From assembly GCF_900182725.1 (NCBI RefSeq), contig NZ_FXTO01000013.1:1-64000 (forward strand): a stretch of 64,000 bases of DNA. Reading direction: 5' to 3'. Below, piece by piece: positions 57,390 through 64,000 of the stretch. Origin of the DNA: Thalassovita litoralis. GTDB taxonomy: Bacteria; Pseudomonadota; Alphaproteobacteria; Rhodobacterales; Rhodobacteraceae. Position numbers and translations under genes: made by a program. The first letter of the stretch is position 1. Each line of letters starts with the position of its first letter. The notes under the pieces are model-generated. The model did not search any database. It saw nothing but the letters and a program-made list of their open reading frames with translations, and was not told the origin of the DNA.

Positions 57390-59210
57390 TCAGGCCGCCT
57401 CTTCCTCGGATTGTTGGCGGGTCCACAGGCTGTAATACCGGCCCCGTCCGGCCAGAAGTTCGGCATGGGTGCCTTGTTCCACCACTTCGCCCTGTTCCAG
57501 CACCACGATGTTATCCGCGTCGGCAATCGTCGACAGGCGGTGGGCGATGGTGATAACCGTCCGCCCCTGCCCGGCCCGCGCCAAGGCACCCTGAATTTCC
57601 CGTTCGGTATCGGTATCCAAGGCGCTGGTTGCTTCGTCCAACAGCAGGATCGGCGGGTTTTTCAGCAGGGTGCGTGCGATACCCACCCGCTGTTTTTCCC
57701 CACCAGACAATTTCAGCCCCCGTTCGCCCACTTGCGTATCGTAGCCTTCGGGTAAGGACAGGATGAAATCGTGAATCTGGGCGGCTTTTGCGGCTTCGAT
57801 CACGTCGGCCTCGGTCGCGTCGCCCCGGCCATAGGCGATATTGTACCGGATTGAATCGTTGAACAGGACCGTGTCCTGCGGCACCACGCCGATGACGCTG
57901 TGCAGGCTGTCCTGCGTCACGTCCCGCACGTCCTGCCCGTCAATCGTCAGCACCCCGCCCTGCACATCATAGAAGCGGAACAACAGGCGCCCAATGGTGG
58001 ATTTACCCGACCCGGACGAGCCCACGATTGCCACGGTTTGTCCCGCAGGCACGTCAATCGACACGCCTTTTAGAATGGGGCGCGCGGCGTCATAGCCAAA
58101 CTGAACATCCCGCAGGTGAACATGCCCGCCAGACACGGAAATATCCGGCGCGCCGGGTTTGTCCTTCACCTCGGCCGGTTGTTCCAGCAGGTGAAACATT
58201 TCGCTCATATCCACCAGCGATTGCCGGATTTCACGATAGACCGTTCCCAGAAAATTCAGCGGCATGGTGATCTGGATCATATAGGCGTTGACCATGACGA
58301 AATCGCCCACGGTCAGCTTGCCTTGCTCCACACCAATCGCGGCCATCACCATTACGATCACCAGCCCACCCGTGATCAGAAACGCCTGACCGAAATTCAG
58401 AAAGGACAGCGAATAGGCGGTTGAAAGCGCGGCTTTTTGATAGCCTTCCATCGCGTGATCATAGCGGGCGGCTTCGCGCGCTTCAGCGCCGAAATATTTC
58501 ACCGTTTCAAAATTCAGCAGGCTATCAATTGCCTTTTGGTTGGCGTCTGTGTCCTGTTCATTCATCTTGCGGCGCAGTTTCACCCGCCATTCGGTGACGG
58601 CAAAGGTGAACTTCACATAGGCCGCAATCGTCACGGCCACCACGACCAGATACCAGACATCGAACATCCAGAACAGGATGACCGCGATCATCAGCAGTTC
58701 CAAAATCAGCGGCCCGATGGAAAACAGCATGAAGCGCAGCAGGAATTCCACGCCCTTTACGCCGCGTTCGATGATCCGGCTTAGCCCCCCGGTTTTACGC
58801 GTGATGTGATAGCGCATGGACAGGCGGTGGATATGGGTAAAGGTTTCCAACGCCAACGTCCGCAACGCCCGCTGCCCCACCAGTGCGAAAATCGCATCGC
58901 GCAATTGCTGGAACCCGTTCGACATCAGCCGCGCCAGACCATAGGCGATGGTCAACCCCACAGCCCCCAGCATCAGGGGCGGCGCGTCCAGCGCCAGCGC
59001 GTCCACCGCATCCTTGTAAAGCATTGGGGTTACGACAGAAATCACCTTTGCCACGATCAGGGTAATCATCGCCCCGATCACCCGCCATTTGATTTCGGGA
59101 TGGCCTTCGGGCCACAGATAAGGCGCGACGCGGCGAATGGTGGCCCAGCCGTTATTCTGCGTCAGATCAGGATCAGTTTCCGAAGAGGGCTGGGCGTGGC
59201 GGTGTCGCAT
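57390..59210 (-). CDS. Atm1/HMT-type ABC exporter (permease-ATPase fusion)
   Basis: 606 residues, half-transporter. N-terminal six-helix domain (about 25-330) with a long loop carrying ETVKYFGAEAREAARYD, a mark of the Atm1/ABCB7 group, and a nucleotide-binding domain with Walker A GSSGSGKST, signature LSGGEKQRVGIART and Walker B LLLDEATSALD. Homologues export glutathione-linked sulfur species or metal conjugates. Both core domains complete. Single gene. Confidence 0.92.
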   Translation of the reverse strand: MRHRHAQPSSETDPDLTQNNGWATIRRVAPYLWPEGHPEIKWRVIGAMITLIVAKVISVVTPMLYKDAVDALALDAPPLMLGAVGLTIAYGLARLMSNGFQQLRDAIFALVGQRALRTLALETFTHIHRLSMRYHITRKTGGLSRIIERGVKGVEFLLRFMLFSIGPLILELLMIAVILFWMFDVWYLVVVAVTIAAYVKFTFAVTEWRVKLRRKMNEQDTDANQKAIDSLLNFETVKYFGAEAREAARYDHAMEGYQKAALSTAYSLSFLNFGQAFLITGGLVIVMVMAAIGVEQGKLTVGDFVMVNAYMIQITMPLNFLGTVYREIRQSLVDMSEMFHLLEQPAEVKDKPGAPDISVSGGHVHLRDVQFGYDAARPILKGVSIDVPAGQTVAIVGSSGSGKSTIGRLLFRFYDVQGGVLTIDGQDVRDVTQDSLHSVIGVVPQDTVLFNDSIRYNIAYGRGDATEADVIEAAKAAQIHDFILSLPEGYDTQVGERGLKLSGGEKQRVGIARTLLKNPPILLLDEATSALDTDTEREIQGALARAGQGRTVITIAHRLSTIADADNIVVLEQGEVVEQGTHAELLAGRGRYYSLWTRQQSEEEAA

Positions 59211-59275
59211 GGTGGTATCCTTTCAACGCCTCACAGATAGGGCGGCAGCCCCAAAATGACCAGAGACAGAAAAAC

Positions 59276-59293
59276 GGGGCGCACCCGCGCCCC
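59276..59293 (-). terminator. Rho-independent terminator of LysM gene
   Basis: Minus strand: GGGGCGC-GGGT-GCGCCCC then GTTTTTCT, 23 bp after the stop of the LysM protein gene. Confidence 0.8.
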
Positions 59294-59316
59294 GCCTGTT
59301 CGGACTGTATCAAAAA

Positions 59317-60846
59317 CTATTCAGGAACGACAAACACTTGCCCCGGATAGATCAAATCGGGGTCGCGTATGCGGTCCTTGTTTGCCTCGTACACGCGCAC
59401 ATACAGGATGCCTTCGCCATACCGATCCCGCGCAATGGCCCACAGGGTCGATCCGGGCTGAACCGTGACCACACGCACAGGCGGCTGGGCCGGGGCATCC
59501 GGGGATGCCGGTTCGGATGCCGCAACGGTTTCCGGGGCTTCACGTTTGAACGGCGTTTCGATCCGGCTGAGTACTTTGCCAGTCTCATTCACTTCGTCCA
59601 CGCGCAGGGTATAAACGCCGGGGGCGATATCGGTCAAAATCGCCGTCCATTCCCCGGCCCCGTCAATATTGCTGCGCCCGACAGCGGCGTTATTCAGATA
59701 AAGCTGCACAAACTGCCCCGGATTGCCGCGTCCGGTCACGCTGACATCGCCGCTTGCGGTATAGCTGATCGCATCAATCACAACGCTTGTCAGGGTGTCG
59801 GCTTCATCCGCAGCGGCGGCGGGTTGCACCACCTTTACGCCGTCCTTGTCCGCAAGAATGACCGCGGGGGCCTTGGCGGGTTTGGCTGGTTCCGGTTGCG
59901 GTGTTGCCGCAGGCTCCTGCGCGGGGTCTGCGGTTTTTTCAGCAACAACAGGGACTTGAGGGGTGCTCATATCCTGATTTTCAGCGGGTGCTTTGGGCTG
60001 ATCGGCCACGACAGGCGCGGGTTGTTGTTGTGCGGGTTCCGCATTTTCAGCCGGTGCTGACGCGGGGTCCGGCTTTGTATCCGGGGTCGCTTTAGCAGCA
60101 GGTTCAGGCTTTGGTTCGGGCTGTGGCTTAGGATCAGCTTTCGGTTCCGGCTGCACGGCGGCCACTGTGACTGGCGTACCGGGGTCCGAGGGCGCAGGTT
60201 GCGCAGGTTCGGCCTTGGCCGGATCGGCCTCGACCACGGTAACGGGTTGGGGTTGCGTGTCCGCACGTGGGGTTTCCTGCGCCGGGGAGTCCTTGGCAGG
60301 CTCTGTTGTCGGCTCTGCCGCTGCCACCTGTATCACAGGCGCGATAATCACGGTCTGATCCGATGCAATCTCTTGCCCATTGATCCGCATCAGCAGGCTG
60401 AGGACGCGCGGCGTTTCCGAAGGTTCGATTTGCACAAACGCTGCAAACTTCCCGTCCTGCCCCGGTTCGGAGTGCGTCAGAACCGCATTATCCAGCAGGA
60501 TATCCAACACAGCGCCCACGGCGGCACGCCCAGCGACCAAGGTCGACCCATCCGGTTCAATCCGCACCACATCAAACGCCGGGGCGTCATAGATCATCGG
60601 ATCAGGGGTCTTTGGGGTTTTTACGGGGGCAGGATCGGCCTTGGGCGCGGGGTCTGCCTTGACCTCTGGCTTTGCCTTGGGTGCGGGCGTCACAGGCTGC
60701 GCCACAGAAACCGGCGTATTGGCCGGATCGGGCATTTCGCGGTCGAACATCCCCATAAAATAGGCCCCGGCCACACCCGCAGCCACCACGACAGCCCCCG
60801 CGATGGTCAATGTCTGACCACCCAGAATTCCAGCTTCTTTGCTCAT
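59317..60846 (-). CDS. LysM-domain protein with Pro/Ala-rich linker
   Basis: 509 residues. N-terminal membrane anchor (TIAGAVVVAAGVAGAYFMGM), then a long low-complexity region of Ala, Pro, Lys, Glu (about 40-330), an Ig-like beta domain (about 350-440: YTASGDVSVTGRGNPGQFVQ) and a C-terminal LysM domain (about 460-508: VQPGSTLWAIARDRYGEGI). LysM binds peptidoglycan. Anchored across the periplasm by linker length. Enzymatic activity not seen. Confidence 0.88.
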   Translation of the reverse strand: MSKEAGILGGQTLTIAGAVVVAAGVAGAYFMGMFDREMPDPANTPVSVAQPVTPAPKAKPEVKADPAPKADPAPVKTPKTPDPMIYDAPAFDVVRIEPDGSTLVAGRAAVGAVLDILLDNAVLTHSEPGQDGKFAAFVQIEPSETPRVLSLLMRINGQEIASDQTVIIAPVIQVAAAEPTTEPAKDSPAQETPRADTQPQPVTVVEADPAKAEPAQPAPSDPGTPVTVAAVQPEPKADPKPQPEPKPEPAAKATPDTKPDPASAPAENAEPAQQQPAPVVADQPKAPAENQDMSTPQVPVVAEKTADPAQEPAATPQPEPAKPAKAPAVILADKDGVKVVQPAAAADEADTLTSVVIDAISYTASGDVSVTGRGNPGQFVQLYLNNAAVGRSNIDGAGEWTAILTDIAPGVYTLRVDEVNETGKVLSRIETPFKREAPETVAASEPASPDAPAQPPVRVVTVQPGSTLWAIARDRYGEGILYVRVYEANKDRIRDPDLIYPGQVFVVPE

Positions 60847-60949
60847 CCGTATCCTTCCAGCCCGTCCAATGCATCCCCTGACGGTTGAGCGAACATAGCA
60901 ACAAGGGTATCAGGGGTCAAAACCGTGTTTCATCCAAGGATGCTTTCTC

Positions 60950-61501
60950 ATGAAAACCGTTTCCGTCTGTGTCTATTGTGGCTCACGTCCCGGGAAACAC
61001 CCCATTTATCAGCAACATGCCGAACAGTTGGGCACTCTTTTGGCTCAGCAAAACTGGCGGTTGGTGTACGGTGCGGGGGATGTTGGGCTGATGGGGTCCG
61101 TGGCGCGTTCAGCGCAATCCGCCGGGGCGGATACATTTGGCGTAATCCCGACCCACCTGATGAAATGGGAAGTGGGCAAAACCGATCTGACCCGTTTCAT
61201 CGTGACCGAAAACATGCACGAGCGTAAAAAGGTCATGTTCATGAATTCGGACGCGATTGTGGTGCTGCCGGGCGGGGCCGGATCGCTGGATGAACTATTC
61301 GAGGTTCTGACCTGGAAGCAATTGAAACTGCACGACAAACCGATCCTTCTACTAAATTCGGACGGGTATTGGCAGCCGCTTCTGGACCTGCTGAACCATG
61401 TGGTCGATCAGGGTTTTGCCGATCCATCGCTTTTGGGGTTCTTCACCACGGTCGACACCCCCGAAGCTGCCATAGCAACCTTGCGCGAAAGCCTGTCCTG
61501 A
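60950..61501 (+). CDS. LOG-family protein (TIGR00730, nucleoside 5'-monophosphate phosphoribohydrolase type)
   Basis: 183 residues. Rossmann-like fold with VCVYCGSRPG near the N-terminus and the LOG signature PGGAGSLDELFEVLTWKQL. Family members release free base from nucleotides (cytokinin-type in plants). HERKKVMFMNSDA is also conserved. Its stop lies inside the RarD-like gene running the other way (94-bp convergent overlap). Confidence 0.9.
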   Translation: MKTVSVCVYCGSRPGKHPIYQQHAEQLGTLLAQQNWRLVYGAGDVGLMGSVARSAQSAGADTFGVIPTHLMKWEVGKTDLTRFIVTENMHERKKVMFMNSDAIVVLPGGAGSLDELFEVLTWKQLKLHDKPILLLNSDGYWQPLLDLLNHVVDQGFADPSLLGFFTTVDTPEAAIATLRESLS

Positions 61502-62358
61502 CGCAGGGTCGCCACGGAATAGATCGCCAGCGCGGTCCAGATCAGCCCAAAGGCAATAGCGTGCCATTGCCCGAACGGTTCCCCGAACACCAGAACGGCA
61601 CATAAAAACTGCAAGGTCGGGTTCAGGTATTGCACCAATCCAACCGTCCCCAACGCCACCCGCTTCGTGGCAAAGGAAAACAGGATCAGCGGTGTCGCCG
61701 TTATCGGACCGGAAATCATCAACAGCACGGTATCGCGCAGGTTCGCACCATACGCTGCCTGCCCCTGTGACCAGCTAAGATACATCACGGTCAGCGCAAT
61801 GGGGCAAAGCAGCATCACCTCGGCGGTCACAGATACGACCGGGCCAAGCGTCAGCTTTTTCTTGACCACGCCATAGATGCCAAAAGAAAGAGAAATAAGC
61901 AGCGCCACCCAAGGCGCGACCCCCAACCCAATCGTCAGAACCGATACCGCTAATGCCGCCAATCCAACGGCAAGCACCTGCATCCGGCCCAACCGTTCCC
62001 CAAAGAACAGAACACCAAACAGAACGGCCACCAGCGGGAACAGGTAATAGCCCAGCGATGCCTCCATCGCCTTGCTGATCTGGATCGACATGATGAAAAG
62101 AAACCAATTCGCCCCGATCATGAATGCCGCGAAAAAGATCACCAGCGCCGAACGCGGGGATTTTATCGCCTGAAACAGATCCCGCAGACGCCCCTGCCCG
62201 ACCAATATCAGCGCGAAAAATACGAAAGACCAAAAGGTGCGGTGGGCCAAAACCTCGATCGGGGGGATGTGGGCCAGAAGTTTATAAAACAGGCCCGACA
62301 GGCCCCAAATCGTACAGGCGCCAACCAGCGCCAAAATCCCGCTTTTACCGTGTGTCAT
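61408..62358 (-). CDS. rarD: RarD-type EamA transporter
   Basis: 316 residues from the ATG at 62358 (MTHGKSGILALVGACTIWG). Ten-helix EamA architecture with RarD-like start (GLSGLFYKLLAHIPPIEVLA, HRTFWSFVF) and the C-terminal GLVQYLNPTLQFL signature. Possible permease for a chloramphenicol-like or amino acid compound, judged only from family. The last 31 codons overlap the LOG-family gene in antiparallel direction; the protein could end earlier if that region is not conserved. Confidence 0.88.
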   Translation of the reverse strand: MTHGKSGILALVGACTIWGLSGLFYKLLAHIPPIEVLAHRTFWSFVFFALILVGQGRLRDLFQAIKSPRSALVIFFAAFMIGANWFLFIMSIQISKAMEASLGYYLFPLVAVLFGVLFFGERLGRMQVLAVGLAALAVSVLTIGLGVAPWVALLISLSFGIYGVVKKKLTLGPVVSVTAEVMLLCPIALTVMYLSWSQGQAAYGANLRDTVLLMISGPITATPLILFSFATKRVALGTVGLVQYLNPTLQFLCAVLVFGEPFGQWHAIAFGLIWTALAIYSVATLRQDRLSRKVAMAASGVSTVVKNPKSDGSAKP

Positions 62359-62426
62359 ATTCGTCCCTCGCCCATCGACAGTGGCGCGGAACCGCCCCCG
62401 CCGCAAGCGGGTTTTGATCAAAAGAA

Positions 62427-62451
62427 AACCCCGCCCATAACAGGCGGGGTT
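62427..62451 (-). terminator. Rho-independent terminator of sodB
   Basis: Minus strand: AACCCCGCC-TGTTATG-GGCGGGGTT, then TTCTTTTGATC. It lies 32 bp after the superoxide dismutase stop. Confidence 0.85.
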
Positions 62452-62482
62452 CATTATCAGATAACAGCCGATTGTGCGGAAA

Positions 62483-63082
62483 TTACAGGCGCGATGCCAC
62501 GTTTTCCCAGTTCACCAGCTTGTCCAGGAAATTGGTCAGATAAGCCGGGCGCTTGTTACGGAAGTCGATGTAGTAGGAATGTTCCCACACGTCACAGCCC
62601 AACAGCGCGGTCTGACCAAAGCACAGCGGGTTCACGCCGTTTTCGGTTTTGGTGACTTTCAGGCCGCCATCTGCGTCCTTGACCAGCCAGCACCAGCCCG
62701 AACCGAATTGACCGGCCCCTGCGGCGGCGAAGTCGTCCTTGAATTTGTCGACCGAGCCAAAGGATTCAACGATGGCTTTTTCCAGCTCGCCGGGCATGGC
62801 GTTGCCGTTCGGCCCCATCATTTCCCAGAACTGCATGTGGTTCCAGTGCTGCGAAGCGTTGTTGAAGATACCGTTTTGCGCCACTGCACCAGCGGCATAG
62901 GTGCCGGTGATGATGTCTTCCAGCGACTTGCCTTCCCATTCGGTGCCAGCAATCAGCTTGTTGCCATTGTCGACATAGGCCTTGTGGTGCAGGTCGTGGT
63001 GGTATTCCAGCGTTTCCTTCGACATGCCCAGATCGGCCAGCGCGTCATGAGCATAGGGAAGATCGGGAAGTTCAAAAGCCAT
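62483..63082 (-). CDS. sodB: Fe/Mn superoxide dismutase
   Basis: 199 residues. Metal ligands are in the Y-H-H motif EYHHDLHHKAY near residue 28, the second His in NNASQHWNHMQFW, then Asp and His in GCDVWEHSYYIDF. The GSGWCWLVKD and AGQFGSGW segments are the Fe-type-like inner shell, so iron is more likely than manganese. It dismutes superoxide in the cytoplasm. Single gene with its own terminator. Confidence 0.95.
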   Translation of the reverse strand: MAFELPDLPYAHDALADLGMSKETLEYHHDLHHKAYVDNGNKLIAGTEWEGKSLEDIITGTYAAGAVAQNGIFNNASQHWNHMQFWEMMGPNGNAMPGELEKAIVESFGSVDKFKDDFAAAGAGQFGSGWCWLVKDADGGLKVTKTENGVNPLCFGQTALLGCDVWEHSYYIDFRNKRPAYLTNFLDKLVNWENVASRL

Positions 63083-63179
63083 AATAAAACCCCTTTCCGG
63101 TTCGTGCGTTAGGTTCCTGCCGTAGATGGTAGCCTTGCGGGGGCAAGGTCAACCCCTAACCGGGATTTGGTGGAAATTC

Positions 63180-63205
63180 CTGCACCGGATTTCAACCCGG
63201 TGCAG
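63180..63205 (-). terminator. Hairpin after soxG
   Basis: CTGCACCGG, 8-nt loop, CCGGTGCAG. A perfect 9-bp inverted repeat 25 bp downstream of the soxG stop; no strong T-tract follows, so it may be a mild or Rho-assisted stop. Confidence 0.55.
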
Positions 63206-63229
63206 ATCATTCATGCGCCCCGAACACCC

Positions 63230-63802
63230 CTAGCGGAAATACCCCACCGGCCCGGCCTGCGCCGAGGTTGCCAGCACATCAAAGGCATATTGCGCAACAG
63301 ACCGGAAGCAAACCACCTGCGCCACGCCTTCTTCGGGCAGCCAGAAGGCCGCGGCCACCTGCGCCATGCGGCTACGCCGAATGTCACCCGGCGCAAAAGC
63401 ATCTGCCGACAGATCAGCGGGGGCCAGTTTGGCAATCACTTCGCGCACGGCGGCGGGTTTGCCGGTCAGGCGGAACAACGCCCGCGCATCCGACACATTC
63501 ACCGCCAGAAAATGCGATCCCGCCATTGCCGCGTTCAACACATCCAACGCCGCTGTCACATCGCCATAGGGCAACAGGATCAGCAATTCGTCCGGTGACA
63601 TCCATGCCACGGAACACGGCCCGGCATGGGTGATCTTGCGCAAGGCAGGCACATCCGCGCCCGTGGCCTGTTTCACCGCAGCCATCAGCGTTTCATCCGC
63701 CAGATTGCCGCGCAGGGTGATCATGCCTTGGGGTCCGATATCTTCGACCGTCACGGCACCCTTATGGAATGCGCCATTCAGCGCGCTGAGGGCCTCAGAC
63801 AT
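63230..63802 (-). CDS. soxG: Sarcosine oxidase subunit gamma
   Basis: 190 residues from the ATG at 63802 (MSEALSALNGAFHKGAVTVE), which overlaps the soxA end. Small alpha/beta protein with ITHAGPCSVAWMSPDELLILL and SDARALFRLTGKPA, conserved in heterotetrameric sarcosine oxidase gamma subunits. The complex oxidises sarcosine to glycine and makes methylene-THF; gamma is a structural subunit. Last gene of the soxBDAG unit. Confidence 0.92.
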   Translation of the reverse strand: MSEALSALNGAFHKGAVTVEDIGPQGMITLRGNLADETLMAAVKQATGADVPALRKITHAGPCSVAWMSPDELLILLPYGDVTAALDVLNAAMAGSHFLAVNVSDARALFRLTGKPAAVREVIAKLAPADLSADAFAPGDIRRSRMAQVAAAFWLPEEGVAQVVCFRSVAQYAFDVLATSAQAGPVGYFR

Positions 63803-64000
63803 TCTGCTTCTCCCCGTCCTTGTCATAGAAGACCGGATCGCAAATCCGCGCCTTGATGATGGTTCCGTCGGTTTTCGGGAATTCGATCACTTCGCCCATG
63901 CGGTCCGGGCCGTTCAGCACCAGCCCCATTGCGATCCCCTTGCCCAGCGTGGGCGAATAATAGGTCGAAGTAACCCGCCCCTGCATGTTGCGCTGACCGT
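63795..64000 (-). CDS. soxA: Sarcosine oxidase subunit alpha, C-terminal end (cut by window edge)
   Basis: Only the last 68 or so codons are visible: MQGRVTSTYYSPTLGKGIAM, then the ending VFYDKDGEKQNV. This is the GcvT-like C-terminal barrel of the alpha subunit, which binds tetrahydrofolate. Its stop overlaps the soxG start by 8 bp, so both are read together. Upstream soxD and soxB are beyond the window. Confidence 0.88.
   Translation of the reverse strand, partial: GQRNMQGRVTSTYYSPTLGKGIAMGLVLNGPDRMGEVIEFPKTDGTIIKARICDPVFYDKDGEKQNV

Overview
The window looks like a chromosome segment of a Rhodobacterales (Roseobacter-group) alphaproteobacterium. The support is the gene content: an SRAP/ImuA'/ImuB/DnaE2 mutasome cassette behind a GTTC-N7-GTTC LexA box, heterotetrameric sarcosine oxidase genes, a secDF-yajC block next to ccmABCDG, a glnB-glnA pair, and GC-rich intergenic 3' elements containing CCCCNGAGTATT. 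This taxonomic call is inference from gene content and order, not from a marker-gene comparison.

Left part (1-17.7 kb) is accessory DNA. It opens with one end of an IS3-family element and a short gene remnant, followed by a compact operon at 1.09-7.74 kb. The operon holds a HigA-like regulator, a MmeI-family DNA methyltransferase that lacks the N-terminal nuclease motif, a small PD-(D/E)XK-like protein, an SF2 helicase and a GIY-YIG (T5orf172-like) protein. All junctions overlap or nearly abut. It reads as a multi-gene modification/defence system and is the best candidate here for something undescribed. A hipBA toxin-antitoxin pair follows, then a DUF6880-like gene and the SOS mutagenesis operon (dnaE2, imuB, imuA', SRAP) transcribed leftwards from a LexA box. 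Nested transposase remnants (IS6-like, then IS3-like) lie against a tRNA-Leu(UAG) gene at 17.68-17.77 kb.

From 17.8 kb on, the content is mainly housekeeping: NAD(P)HX repair, PII and glutamine synthetase, a membrane-anchored unknown, a hydrolase/OsmC fusion, purB, a 50-residue secreted Cys protein with a hairpin over its ribosome binding site, a lone FliG-like protein, an EamA transporter, an LpxL-like acyltransferase, a DUF1223 protein, aconitase, an SDR, a DUF3445 protein and TrkH. A leftward cluster then carries cytochrome c maturation genes (ccmA-B-C-D-G), a Mth938-like gene, a TauE/SafE transporter, secF, secD and yajC.

The right part has serS, two fatty-acid desaturases flanking a periplasmic EF-hand protein, der-bamB-yfgM, an RND efflux adaptor/pump pair, an unrecognised lipoprotein plus secreted-protein pair, an Atm1-type ABC exporter, a LysM protein, a LOG-family protein converging on a RarD-like transporter, Fe/Mn superoxide dismutase, and the 3' end of a sarcosine oxidase operon (soxA end, soxG) cut by the window edge.
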